DNA of 64,000 nt from Tubulanus polymorphus (Eukaryota > Nemertea > Palaeonemertea > Tubulaniformes > Tubulanidae), in assembly GCF_964204645.1 (NCBI RefSeq), contig NC_134031.1, positions 9,402,501-9,466,500 of the forward strand. The letters are read 5' to 3'. Shown here one piece after another: positions 1 to 11,096 of this stretch. The translations under genes were made by a program, and so were the position numbers. Positions within the stretch are counted from its first letter, which is position 1. Each line of letters starts with the position of its first letter. The notes under the pieces are model-generated. The model had not been told where the DNA came from. It saw only the letters and a program-made list of their open reading frames with translations, and ran no database searches.

Positions 1-105
1 ACCTATTGCTGCAGGCATGGCGTGAACGATGGAATGATATTCAATGGAGTAGCAATCTCAAAAAAATTATCAAAAACCAAAATGGAGATCAAGTTTTCCT
101 TGCTA
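1..105 (+). CDS. MED24: MED24 exon (first in window, 5' end open)
   Basis: Codons run from base 3 and read LLLQAWRERWND..., resembling the N-terminal region of animal MED24 (vertebrate ILQAWKERW). The exon ends before a GTAAGT donor at 106, one base into a codon. That base joins the exon at 7815 to give ...VFLAN-IILEQAL. The left edge is uncertain: the exon may extend upstream of the window, or may begin at about 15 after the CTGCAG. The initiator methionine is not in the window. MED24 is a tail-module subunit of Mediator, the nuclear coactivator linking transcription factors to RNA polymerase II. Confidence 0.85.
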
Positions 106-571
106 GTAAGTCAATTAGAGATAACTCGGTCGTCATAGGACGATTCTCCCTGTGTTGTACAGGATACTTACACTAAATTTTCAACTGAAAGCACTAGACA
201 TCCTTTAGTCTCAGTGTATTTTTGTACTTTGGTACTTAGGGGTGTTGTCTTTCATGAGACACAAAAATATTCCGATATCCGATATTCCAGACAAAATTTC
301 ATTGTTTGAAAAAAGTGTTGTACTGTACAGAGACGAATTTCTATCTTTCTATCTATCTTCAGTTTTGATAGATATGAAGATAATTATACTTGTTACCTTG
401 GCTTCAGAGCTATTCTGTCATTTGCAATGTAACTCTGACCAATTCAATGATGATACTCATTTTGTTGTATAGGACAGTGTATTGTACAGGACAAAATTTC
501 AATCATCAGAAAATTCACTTGTTTCAATTTGTGTTAAGTGGTAAAAATGCTATAAATTACCTTTAGGCCTA
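106..571. other. Start of MED24 intron 1, nothing recognised
   Basis: AT-rich intron sequence. The one small open frame (242-472) has no recognisable motif. I see no repeat that recurs elsewhere in the window. Confidence 0.5.
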
Positions 572-3434
572 CCGTATTTTCCGAAAGTGAAAGTCGAGTT
601 TTTGAGACCAAAAAGTAGTAGTCCAAAAACTTGGGTCGACTTATACACCGGATACAAATTTCAGATCGTTTGAAAGTATATTTTTCAGCGATATTCCGAC
701 CGATATTCCTCAATCATCGATGAGGGGAGACCGCTAGAGTGATGTCACGTCAATTCTATGTCAACATCAATTCAAGTCATCGTTTATTGAACAAAGTTAT
801 GAAAAATATTTTTGATGATTTATTTTCAATTTTGATGATTACGATTTTGATATTATATCAATAAATTTATAATTATTTTGTTTAAATCATTTTGAATAAC
901 GTATGGAAATAACGTAATTGTAACATCTATTCCAGCACCAATTCAAGTCAATGTTTATTGAACAAAGTTACGGAAACTGTAACGGGCGATTTGAATGTAT
1001 GTTCTAATATTATCTTTACTACCAGTGTGCAAAATAATGTTGAATAAAAGTGAAATTTTCTTTCAGTCATGATTCGCCTGTAATCCCCGGAAATGCACTG
1101 TCTGTGATTAAACAATGCCATTGAAACTACAGAATAAATGCATAAAGCGCAAGATTTAGATAAAGACACTTTAATCTCGTAAATTACAATAATTACAATA
1201 ATTAGTAGACTGTTTAGTGCACAGGGTCATATACAGAATAATACAGAAATAGACACAATAGCGCAGTTTATATTGACACGGCACAGAACAATGAATTGTA
1301 TATTGGTACATGGCGCAGTATATTAAAACCCTTCGAATTCTTCATCTTCATCGTCCGATTTGAAGAGTTCCAACATATCCTCGTTGGTCATTCCTTCATC
1401 ATACGGATCCCATTCTTCATCGGCTAATTCGGTGGAATCGTCATCTTTCCAGATCCAATCATCTTCCTCGCTATCTAACGAATTTTAAAATTCCGCATTT
1501 CAAAAATGAGTTTTTCACTACGCCTGTGTCAATCTCGTTCCACGCATTAACAACCCATTCGCAAAGGGTTTTGAGCGGAGCAGCACGCATATTCCCACCT
1601 TTCGTAAAGGTCTTTTCGCCTTCAATAAGCCACCTATTCCACTCATCGCGAATACGATCTTTAAATGGCTTATTGAGGCAAACGTCTAATGGCTGAACGA
1701 CTAGAGTAAGCCCACCGGGTATTACAGCCACATCCGAGTTGCATCGTTTGAGCTTTTTCTTGGAACGATCGGTTAAATGAGCTCGAAACATGTCCCACAC
1801 CAGTAAACTTCGGGGCTGAGATAGTGCACCGGGTCGTCTTTCCCACACATTCTCTATCCACAGCTTCACTCCATCTTCATCCATCCATACCTTGTTGTGC
1901 ATGTGCACAAACACTCCAGCAGGGAACTTGACTTTCGGCATCGTCTTCCTCTTAAAAATTACCATTGGTTTCAGTTTCGCACCATCAGCCATACAAGCTA
2001 ATACTACGGTGAAATGTACTTTTTCATGTCCCATAGTTTTCATCAACACAGTTTTCGTCCTTTAACATCGACAGTTCTGTTCGGTGGCATGTCGAAATTA
2101 ACCGGGGTTTCATCCATATTCCCTATATGAGAGAGATCGTAGCCGTATTTCTGTCGTTGCTTGATGATGAATTGGTGAAAACTAGTAATCTTTTCTTCTA
2201 GTTCTGCAGGTAACTTCTGGGAGATCTTCGCTCTTTGTCGCATAACAAGACCTTTTCTATTCATAAATCTTGTACACCAGCTACTGGTGGCCTGAAAGTT
2301 CTCGCTTGACTTTGGATTTTGCTTCGACCATCTCATCGAATAAATTCTTATTGCGTTTCTGGATATTGGATGACCATTCAAACGATTTTCCAGGACCCAT
2401 TCTTCTACGGCATTTTCTAGGTCTTGCCACTGCGCATTTTGCTACGGTTATCACATTTCGATTTCGGCATTTCTTTCAGCGTGTTTTCGATCTTCCTCCA
2501 GTCACGAACTAATTTCTCGCTGACACCAAATTCTCTGGATGCGGCGCAATTGTTCGTTCCCTTCGCAAAATCTATGACTTTCAACTTGAAACCAGATTCA
2601 TATTTCATTCTTTTTCTTGGTGGAGCCATTGTTACGTCAGTTGAGTTTTTAATCATATACTGAACTTGATAGGAAATTCTCTCTCCTTATATACAATTTT
2701 GAAAAATAAATTACTATCCTTTGATGTATTAAATTACCGGGGGTACAGCTAACGCTTGAAAACTTCAATGAAAAACTCTGTAATTCTGGGATATCAAGTG
2801 TGAAGTGAACTGTATTTGAGTAGAAGTTGCAAATATTTAATCTGATTTATCATTACTGGTAACTTAATTTAATCTCCATTAATTAATACAATTTATTCTA
2901 ATCCTCTGATCATAGGGCAAGTAAATTAGTATCACTGTCGTTCAGACACAATTGCGCTGCCAGGATGAAAGGCCGTGGCGTTTTTGTGATTTAACACAAT
3001 AGGAATAATAGAATGTTTGTTCTATACAAGGACCAGTATCAAATGTTATACAATGGTATACCACAATAATGGTTTAAACATCTCAAAATCTGTGCTTAAA
3101 ATAATGTCAGACAAAAATTTATTTTTTACAAATATAGGTTATTAGATTTGAATTTGAGTTTACATCATTCTGCAGTCAAGGCATTGCATTTAGTGATGAC
3201 ATCAATATAAGCCGCATGATGTGAAGGTTGATCTGGAATATACTACCGGTAAACTTTATACTAGACTGGCCAATATTACTACCGGCACTACAGGCAAAAT
3301 AGAAATTTTGTTAGGGTTGACTGTGAAGAAGGGGGTCGACTTATACAGTGAACAAAGGTTAAAACACTGATTATGTGGCTAAAAAATCGGGGTCGACTTA
3401 TACACCGAGTCGACTTATAAACCGGAAAATACGG
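572..3434 (-). mobile_element. Complete Tigger/pogo-type (Tc1/mariner) DNA transposon, inactive
   Basis: The ends are perfect 12-bp inverted repeats, CCGTATTTTCCG at 572-583 and CGGAAAATACGG at 3423-3434. They are flanked by TA at 570-571 and 3435-3436, the target duplication expected of Tc1/mariner. Subterminal copies of GGGTCGACTTATACA lie near both ends (about 633-647, 3332, 3389) and may be transposase-binding sites. The minus strand carries a broken pogo-type transposase (separate entry). Total length is 2863 bp. It sits in MED24 intron 1, in the opposite orientation to the gene. Confidence 0.9.
1327..2656 (-). pseudogene. Tigger/pogo-like transposase, frameshifted
   Basis: Reading the minus strand from 2656: an N-terminal CENP-B/psq-like helix-turn-helix (KVIDFAKGTNNCAASREF), a second DNA-binding helix set (about 2381-2200), then a DDE superfamily-1 core. 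The three acidic residues appear as GNMDETPVNF (about 2120), LLVWDMFRAHL (about 1790) and VVQPLDVCLNKPFK (about 1690), giving a DDD pogo triad. The frame breaks three times: between 2417 and 2400, at about 2047 where one extra base separates the MDE half from the rest, and at about 1475. After the last break an Asp/Glu-rich tail (SEEDDWIWKDDD...) runs to a stop at about 1327. Such acidic tails are known in Tigger proteins. All catalytic residues survive, so loss is by frameshift only. Confidence 0.88.
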
Positions 3435-3499
3435 TATATATTCCATACTTCTATTTTCCAAATTCCCAAAAAAATAAAAATTTCCAACTATAAAAAAGT

Positions 3500-4443
3500 A
3501 GGAGTTCTTCCATCATTCTTTTTCTGTGTTTATCACCATGGCTTCGCTGACGATAAACAGTTAAACATGGTTTTGAAATGCAATACTACCGATTTATCTA
3601 ATCAAGTTGGAGTATTTGAAATGCAATGTTCGAAAGTTAATCGGTGGCTTTTGCTCATGTGTAACCTCGATAAGTTTGAGGCAATGCTGATTGGAACTGC
3701 GATGACCATAGAATTACTTAATATTAGATTCATACAGGTGGCTGGTCATAAAATTCCAATCTCGACTGTTCCAGTATGGAATTTAGGAGTTTACTTTGAC
3801 TCGCAGCTAACTATGGAATCACATGTTGCGAGTGTTGTTAGGTCTGCTGCATTTCATTTGCGGGCTATAGGCAGTCTGTCGGCAGTTGACATTTGAATCA
3901 GCCAAACTGCTTACCCAATCTATGGTGCTGTCCCAAATTGATAATTGTAATTGTTGTCTTGTAGGAATTAGCGCTAACTCATCGTATAGACTGCAGCTTA
4001 TACAAAATCGCGCTGCCAGGATCATAACTAGAACCCGTGTCAGGGAGAATATAACACCAGTTCTGAAATCTCTCCATTGGCTTCTGGTTAGAGAGCGTAT
4101 AGAGTACAATTTAATTCTTATCGTCTTCAAATGTCTACAGCATCTTGCACCTGTCTACCTTGAGGGTCTTCTTGTTCCGTATGTGTCGAGGCGCTCACTG
4201 CGTTCCAGCTCAATGAACTTACTAACTGAAACCACATATAGACTTAAATCATTCGGTGGACGTTCATTCTCACATGTCGCACAGACCCTTTGGAACTCCC
4301 TTGATCCAGAGCTCCGTAGCATAACAGACATCGAGATATTCAAAAGCACTTTAAAGACATTCTTATTTCGAAAGGCGTATCAGTTACCACTCACTACAGC
4401 GCCGGTGAAGACTGCATCAGTGGAACAGGTGCTATATAAATGA
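3500..4443 (+). pseudogene. CR1/Jockey-like non-LTR reverse transcriptase, 3' part
   Basis: Two overlapping frames make the C-terminal half of a non-LTR retrotransposon polymerase. The first contains the catalytic box as HGFADDKQL (about 3540-3566), then the thumb region to 3896. A one-base shift near 3893 moves to the second frame, which reads LDNCNCC-like and LKSLHWLLVRERIEYN and ends LFRKAYQL before a TGA at 4441. LHWLPV-R-RI is a hallmark of CR1/Jockey-clade C-termini. The endonuclease and 5' part are absent, as expected from 5' truncation during target-primed insertion. The left boundary abuts the Tigger element and is uncertain. Confidence 0.8.
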
Positions 4444-5881
4444 AAGGCTGAATCCAAGAACATGTCTATCCCACTTTTGAGCCCAAACGTCTACTTTTAC
4501 ATAGTAGCCACTTGAGAACAATAAGCAATTAACGATATCGACTACTTTTCCAGTAGTATTCATTTCAAAACAGTCACTCTGAAAAAGTATTCCTTTCAAT
4601 TCGGTTGGTTTTCTATAGAAGCTATTTCGAAGAGTCTACTATTGAAAAGTGACCATTTTGAAACATCTGGTTTCGATAGTGCACACTAGCAGTAGAGGTG
4701 ACTGTAAAACCACCCGCCTGTTAACAGTGACTTTGTGATAGTAACTCTTACCATAGCAGCTACTCTCAAAACACATCGTTTCTAAAAGTCAACTATTGAA
4801 AAGTGACCATTTTGAGATGGCATGATAATTTCCTGTTCAAAATAGCAGCATCTGTTAAAGATTTGCAGTGATACGTGACAGGTTCAAAGGTACCGTTAAA
4901 CCCTATCTGCTTTGTATACAGAACTCTGTATGCTTTGAATACAGTTCTGTGAATAGAAAATCAAAGTTTTTGAGTTGCTGAGAATCCCCTAAATTATATC
5001 ATCATGGATTAAATCCATTAATACGAAAATATAGTGCCAGTCCTAGAATTTTTAGAATTTTAAGATTTGCGATTATAAAACATTCTGGTGCGTTCATAAG
5101 TCTTTGATTTTGTAGAAAAGAAAGACAAAAAATAAATTTGTCTTTTAGGCTTAATTTGTTTTTAAGGGTATATGAGAGAGGAATATACAAATAAAATCAT
5201 ATGTTCAGAAAATGAATTACGAAAATTTCAATTTATCTTAAAACTACATAACTATTGACAATTTGTAAACAAATTTAATTCCAATCTCGACTTTTATTGG
5301 TTAGAGTTGGGAATCGCTCATTACATTTCACATCCTCAAAGAGTATCTACAATATCTTCGGATCTTAACTGAGTCACTCTTAATGGAACTATACCCCAAA
5401 CTATAGCGTGAGTAGTTTTTTTCAATGTTTATATTGTCACGTATCACTGCAAATTTGAAGCATATGTTGCTACCGTGTATTTATAACATGGAATCTGGAA
5501 AGTGATCTCAAAATGGTCACTTTTCAATAGTTGACTTTTAGAAACGTTGTGTTTTGAGAGTATCTGCTATGGTAGGAGTTACTATCACAAAGTCACTGTT
5601 AACAGGCGAATGGTTTTACAGTCATCTCTACTGCTAGTGTGCACTATCGAAACCAGATGTTTCAAAATGGTCACTTTTCAATAGTAGACTCTTCGAAACA
5701 GCCACTATAGAAAACCAACCGAATTGAAAGGAATACTATTTCAGAGTGACTGTTTTGAAATGTATACTACTGGAAAAGTAGCTGATATCGTTAATTGCTT
5801 ATTGTTCTCAAGTGGCTACTAAGTAAAAGTAGACGTTTGGGCTCAAAAGTGGGATAGACATGTTCTTGGATTCAGCCTTTC
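4442..5881. mobile_element. Foldback element with ~440-bp inverted arms
   Basis: It begins GAAAGGCTGAATCCAAGAAC and ends with the reverse complement at 5881. The arms stay complementary inward to about GCAGTGATACGTGAC (4868-4882) and GTCACGTATCACTGC (5436-5450). The element is flanked by AAAT on both sides (4438-4441 and 5882-5885), a likely 4-bp target duplication. The central ~550 bp has no convincing gene. A half copy occurs at 59960-60672. It sits in the 3' UTR of the CR1-like relic, which resumes at 5886 with a (TGAT)n-like tail. Confidence 0.85.
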
Positions 5882-5885
5882 AAAT

Positions 5886-5912
5886 GTTTATGTGATTGAT
5901 TGATTGATTTTT
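5886..5912 (+). repeat. Non-LTR 3' tail (TGATTGATTGATT)
   Basis: The sequence GTGATTGATTGATTGATTTT directly beyond the foldback insertion looks like the microsatellite tail that closes CR1/RTE-type elements. If so, the retroelement 3' end is here and the foldback element split it. Confidence 0.5.
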
Positions 5913-6340
5913 GTGCAGTCCTAACAAGATTTAACATGGAAAATACTCAAGGAAGGAAGCTATGTTCCCTTCCATTTTAATAGATCCGTGATCTTAAAAA
6001 TTTATATATTTTATGTAAGGTTGTATATTTTATTTTCCCCTTCAACCTTTCATCTTGCTGGTAAAGTCAAGTAGGCCTACTCCAACCAATCTAAAAGGGC
6101 CTTAGTGTGGGCATTTGGTCACTCGCTTGAAAATAAGCTAATATCTTAAAAAGTTGCTTCAGTTGGCAGTGAATTTTGCATAAGATGGACAGGAATGGCA
6201 GTGAAATTAAAAATTTCTAGCCTGATTTTCCTGTAAAAAGTGTTTACTTAGGTTTAAAAAAGTGCTTTGAATTGCTTATTTTTACCATAGCCTCACAACT
6301 ATAAACCCAAAGGTCAAAATTGGTTGAGACCTTGCTGTTT
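5913..6340. other. Intron sequence, nothing recognised
   Basis: No reading frame, repeat copy or splice-bounded exon is evident. Confidence 0.4.
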
Positions 6341-6342
6341 TT

Positions 6343-7477
6343 AGCCCACTTGGGACTTTAGTCCCAGCGAGCTATTGCGTTCACTTTTCGTTCGTCCGTC
6401 CGTAGACGGAATCCAGTTATTTTGGGAAGTTTTGAAGACGCTTCAATGTAATGTCTTGATATTTGGGTTACACATGTATCTACCCTAGACACATCTTCAG
6501 CCCAAAAACTGGCCCTGTCAGAATCAAGATGGTCGACTGGCAGCCATTGTTGTTCGCCAAAATCAGCACTTTTTACATGTTTTTGAACTTTTTGGGGAAA
6601 TTTTGAAGACACTGATCAATTACCTCGATCTTTTGTATATATTTCTATCCCCCAGGGCTCATCAGCATAACAAAAATTGGGTTGATCGTTCTCAAATGGC
6701 CGTCCTATGACCTTTTAAGTGCCCAAAAATATCAATTTTGGTCCGAATTCTTAGTCCTGTAGCTTCCTACTGGTTTTCCATTTCTCATTGCAATTGCTGA
6801 TGGGTATTCTTTGGAAATGGATGTTTAATACCTGAGACAGGTATTTTTGATCAGCCAATTATGACGCAATTTGCGGCCATCTTGGTGTCATCAGTACTGA
6901 TTCGTAGGTGGGAAAAAGTTTTCCCACATTATATTGATAGGCCTACCTAAGTATATTTTGTTACGACAATGAATTAGAAAGTTGTAGCTTATAACGTGTT
7001 CTATGATTGTGGTGAGTTTTAAGGTGATTGGCCACCAGGGGGCGTGGAATAATACAATATCTTAATATTTCTATATTATATTTGTTCCAATGCAAATTTT
7101 GTTACCACAATCAAGTTGTAGCTCATGACATGGTCTATGATTGTGGTGAGTTTTAAGGACATAGTTATTCTATGTGGTCACAAGGGGCGTTGAATAGTAC
7201 AATAACTTAGTATTTCCTTATTATATTGGTACCTAGGCACATTTTGTTACCATGATCAATTGCAAAGTCGTAGGTCATGACATGTTCCATGATTGTGTTG
7301 AGTTTCAAGGTCATTCGGTTTTGAATATGGTCACCAGGGGGCATTGAATCGTAGAATAACTTAGTATTTTCATATCAATTAGGTAACGATGCATATTTTG
7401 TTATCACAATCAATTACAAAATCGTAGCTGCTGACATGTTCTATGATTGTGGTGAGTTTCAAGCCCCTTGGGGCTCT
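6343..7477 (+). mobile_element. Hairpin-ended non-autonomous element, 'GCCC' family, most complete copy
   Basis: It starts after a T-run with the hairpin AGCCCACTTGGGACTT/AGTCCCAGCGAGCT (6343-6373) and a TTCGTCCGTCCG stretch. It continues with a body shared by copies at 8925, 23060, 26766 and 42060. It ends with the hairpin GCCCCTTGGGGC (7463-7474) followed by TCTTTT. From 6946 it contains about four tandem units of 142-154 bp (starts near 6946, 7088, 7232, 7386). Each has ...ATATTTTGTTAC... and ...CACCAGGGGGC.... No protein is encoded. The architecture (5' hairpin, tandem-repeat centre, 3' hairpin, T-rich flanks) is what is known for Helentron-derived HINE/DINE-1 elements. That class assignment is my inference. 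Confidence 0.6.
6946..7462 (+). repeat. ~145-bp tandem units inside the GCCC element
   Basis: Four diverged head-to-tail units share a core of ATTTTGTTACCACAATCAA, a TGACATGTTCTATGATTGTG segment and a CACCAGGGGGC segment. The same unit recurs at 10559-10945 (three copies), 23405-23560, 53045-53110, and in degraded form at 50200-50340, 56815-56890 and 63070-63190. Confidence 0.8.
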
Positions 7478-7558
7478 TTTAATTACAGTTAAACTGTCAA
7501 CACAAACATCATACTGCGCTTGGCAATGGACCCATAACAACTTGCTTCTGCCAGCCCT

Positions 7559-7683
7559 GGAGCCAGTTGCTCAAAAGTTGGTTAAAGATAACCACTGGAT
7601 AGATACCATAGAGACCTTTTAATTGTCACTATGTCAACTATCCACTGGTTAACTCAAACCAACCTTTGAGCAACTGGCTTCAG
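7559..7683. mobile_element. Palindromic MITE (GCCAGTTGCTCAAAAGTTGG family)
   Basis: Inverted arms begin GGAGCCAGTTGCTCAAAAG and end with the complementary CTTTGAGCAACTGGCTTC. They are separated by about 35 bp. A second copy in the other orientation lies at 14741-14869. It is too short to encode a transposase. Confidence 0.75.
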
Positions 7684-7814
7684 CTCTGTGTAGAATATCA
7701 TAAATGGTGTAAAACAAGATTGCTGTAACACTATTGTATTACAATGTAGTTAATTTAATTTTTGGGCATTAAAGGTATGCCTGAAAATTATTAACTCTTA
7801 TTTCACTTTTATAG

Positions 7815-8010
7815 ATATCATATTGGAACAAGCACTTGTTGGTAAAACTCCGAATGCCTTGATGTTATCATATTTGAAGAATGCCATTAGTTCTCAAGTG
7901 ATAACATTCACATCGAGTTTACAAGGAATCATGAAATATGATGACGTAAATAAACCATACTGTGTTAAAAGTTTGATGGATCTTGTGGCGGACTATGTAA
8001 AACGAGCATG
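7815..8010 (+). CDS. MED24: MED24 exon 2
   Basis: The exon follows TTTTATAG and ends before GTAGGT at 8011. It reads LEQALVGKTPNALMLSYL and continues with a helical stretch typical of the MED24 N-terminal alpha-solenoid (vertebrate ALLEQAMIG.SPNPLILSYLKYAISSQ). It enters in phase 1 and leaves in phase 2. The last two bases (TG) join the next exon to give a cysteine. It covers about residues 35-100 of the portion in this window. Confidence 0.93.
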
Positions 8011-8080
8011 GTAGGTTAGTCATTACTGATAATATACTGGTCATTTATTACTGTAATCATCACTATTATTGATTTTGTAG

Positions 8081-8304
8081 TCACTATGGAAATACTGAAG
8101 ATGCCATGAATTTATCGAAGACGCTCTTGCATTTTATCAAATGGTTGTTGTCTTGTTCCCACAAGTGTCTGCAGAAAATGAGTGATAATAAACATGCTCC
8201 AGAATTTACAGCTGTTATCGATAAAACATGTGAATTGCTGAAAAGCATGATTGAAAAACGTACAATACGTGCGATGCTACATATTGCAATCATGGATGAG
8301 TCAG
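8081..8304 (+). CDS. MED24: MED24 exon 3
   Basis: The acceptor is TTTTGTAG and the donor is GTAATT at 8305. The translation includes LLHFIKWLLSC and RAMLHIA, matching the vertebrate ALHWLLRC and RALLHIA blocks in order. It is separated from exon 2 by only 70 bp, the shortest intron here, and followed by the longest (17.6 kb). It leaves one base in phase, joined by 'AA' of the exon at 25905. Confidence 0.92.
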
Positions 8305-8374
8305 GTAATTATGCCTGTGAGCTTTTCTTTATCAATTGATATATGTGAAATATTCTAAGCCCTCTTTGGAGCTC

Positions 8375-8580
8375 ATCCCAGCAGGCGATTTCATTCACTT
8401 TTGTTCCATTTTTGTTCATTTTGTTCATTCGTCCATCCAAAGGAATCCAGTGATTCTATGGATTGTCTTGATCTTTGGTTTATACCCTCATCTTTGGCCC
8501 AAAAACTAGCCTAATCAGAGTCAAGGTGGCTTACTGGTGGCCATTGTTGTTTGCCAAAATCGGCACTTTTTAGGCCGAAT
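8375..8580 (+). repeat. Degraded GCCC-family fragment
   Basis: Diverged match to the first ~250 bp of the element at 6343 (CATTCACTTTTG, GGAATCCAGTGATT, GGCCATTGTTGTTTGCC). The terminal hairpin is eroded. About 300 bp that follow (8580-8840) show nothing recognisable. Confidence 0.55.
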
Positions 8581-8840
8581 CCAGATAATCGTGCCAGTGG
8601 TAAAAATGCCAGAGGAAAAATCATACCATAGGTTAAAATGCCAGAAGGAAATATGCGGATGACTAAGCAAATATGTGAATTTATTGATATTGTACATGTT
8701 ATTCTTATAGCCAGTACACTAGATTTGACATACCGAATGCACATTTTAGTCATATTTATAGATAATTGATATTAATAAGTTAATTAGAAATTTATTTCTG
8801 AAAAGTAAGACATAAGCAATTAAAGCATGAGTATATGATG

Positions 8841-8880
8841 AGATTGGAAATGATAGGTTGAGATTGGAAATGATAGGTTG
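8841..8880 (+). repeat. Perfect 20-bp tandem duplication
   Basis: AGATTGGAAATGATAGGTTG occurs twice head to tail at 8841-8860 and 8861-8880, with no mismatch. Confidence 0.9.
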
Positions 8881-8924
8881 GTTGAAAGTTTGGTTGATAG
8901 CATTAGATTAAAATTCTTGTTTTT

Positions 8925-10945
8925 AGCCCACTTGGGACTTAAGTCCCAGCGGGCTATTGCGTTCACTTGTCGTCTGTTCGTGTGTCTGTCCATAGACGGA
9001 ATCCAGTTATTTTGGGAAGTTTTGAAGACACTTCAAGGTAATGTCTTGATATTTGGTTTATACATGTATCTACCCTAGACACATCTTCAGCCCAAAAATT
9101 GGCTCTCTCAGATTCAAGATGGCCGACTGGCAGCCATTGTTGTTCGCCAAATTCAGCACTTTTTACACATTTTTGAAGTTTTCGAGGGAAATTTTGAAGA
9201 CGCCTTTATCAATAACCTTGATCTTTTAGATATATTTGTATCCCTTAAGGGCCCATCAGCATGAGAAAAATTAAGATGGCTGTCCTGTGACCTTTTTGTG
9301 CCCAAAAATGTCAATTTGGCCTGAATTCTGAGTTCTGTAACTTCCTAATGGTTTGCCATTTTTCATTGCAATTTGTGATGGGTATTCTTTGAAAAGAGAT
9401 CTTTTATACCTGAGACAGGTATTTTTTATCAGCCAATTATGATGCAATTGGGGGCCATCTTGGTGTCATCAGTATTCATTTATAGGTGGAACAAGAAAAT
9501 TAGTCCTAATAAATTATTTGACGCCTGCGAAAAAAATGTAGAATTTTGGGGATAAGCTAATGTGGAATTGCAAATTTGAAATGGAAGTTTTGAGAAATTT
9601 GGGGAATTATGAGATTTGGCGATTTGGTAGGTGATACGGAGGTCTTCTCGACCGAGTAGTGGTTTTCTATTGAGAATTGTCAATAATTGATAACTTGCGA
9701 CCGACTTCATTCACTTTTGCCTCTAAGCTGGTCTGTGCAACTCCATTGCCTCCATGGTTGAGGAAAAGGCTCCTTTGATGTCTGCGATCTACTTAGGAGC
9801 CGTGTGTGGCCTAGCCAGCCGGCTGGTTCAGGGTTAGCAGTTACTCGATATCATACTCTCTTAATGTCATTTAAAAAAAACTTGTTTATGTTATTCTGTA
9901 TGAATTACGCATGTGTTTTGTATGTTGTATTTTCTTATTTCAAAATTTGGGAATGTAACAAGGATCAATAAAGAATTGAATTGAATTGAATTATATTGCT
10001 AATCTCATGAAACCTGCATACCCCTAATATCGAACATATTTACTAAAACATTTCAATATTGAAAATATATGTGTACACATTTTTATATTGACGGCTTGTA
10101 GCCGCCGATGAAATTCACGTCGGCCCTACACAGATCGTAGATAGCTTCGTCATTCCACCAGCATTCCCATGGCAGGGTCTTTCTTTTATATCAGACTTCC
10201 AAATCGTGTGTACATCCGTCATTTTGACCGAATAATCCGATTTACTTATTTCGATTTTTGTCTGCCGCTTCTGATATAATCATACATCCATTTCTATTAC
10301 AATACGTCTTCTAATGATATTCAATGCAATATAACATTTCAGCGTTCAAATAGAGCTCATTATATAATCACAGAAAGACATGCTACAGCTTTGTCAATAA
10401 TATTTTGCTAAATAGATTGTATGTGTTCACATAGACCTGTGACGTTTTGCACATCGATTTAGGGTTGTCATTTGTAAAATAACGCTGAATGGTTAACATT
10501 GTTTAGGTTTCATAATGGTAACATTTTATAAGGCGTCAAAAAAGTACATTATATTGATACCTAAGCATATTTTGTTACATAATCAATTGGAAAGATGTAG
10601 CCCATAACTCGTTCTATGATTATGAGTTTCAAGGTCATAAGTTTTTGTACTTGGCCACCTGGGGGCATTGAACGATGCAATTACTTAGTATTTCTATGCT
10701 ATATTTGTACCCAAGCATATTTTGTACCACAATCAATTGAAAAGTTGTAGCTCATGACATTTTCAATGATTGTGGTGAGTTTCAAGATCATTAGTTATTC
10801 CATATATATCACCAGGGGGCGTTGAAAAGTAGAATAGCTTAATATTTCCTTATAACATTGGTACCTAGACATATTTTGTTTCCATGATCAATTGCAAAGT
10901 TGTAGCTCATAACGTGTTCTATGAATTAAGTGAGTTTGGTGGTCA
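8925..10945 (+). mobile_element. GCCC-family element split by a 1,024-bp insertion
   Basis: The start hairpin AGCCCACTTGGGACTT/AAGTCCCAGCGGGCT (8925-8955) is nearly ideal. The body matches the 6343 copy up to about 9500, then a TIR element (9517-10540) intervenes. The body resumes at about 10541 with three 145-150-bp units. The 3' hairpin is missing; similarity fades after GTGAGTTTGG at about 10940. Confidence 0.7.
9517..10540. mobile_element. DNA element with TTTGACGCCT terminal inverted repeats, copy A
   Basis: It begins TTTGACGCCT (9517-9526) and ends AGGCGTCAAA (10531-10540). A full-length second copy in reverse orientation lies at 34491-35550, so the unit boundaries are set by two insertions. 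Internal landmarks shared by both: GGTAGGTGATAC, GCGACCGACTTCATTCACTT, AATTCAATTGAATT-like repeats, TCATGAAACCTGCATACCCC, and a conserved GTGACGTTTTGCACATCGAT near the right end. No transposase frame is visible. I cannot name the superfamily. Confidence 0.8.
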
Positions 10946-11096
10946 TTGGGCTTTGCATATTAGACTTTAGGCTAGTCCTGACCAAATCCTACCCATGATA
11001 TAATGGCACCAGTTATAGTAACATCACTGTAAGGCCGACGAGAGGGAAAAAGTTGTGTTTGTAGTACATAGGCATGGTAGGTTTATCGCACTCACT

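Noticed and set aside
6946-7462. CRISPR array
   Set aside because: Units are ~145 bp, diverged throughout, without short repeats and unique spacers; this is a eukaryotic intron.
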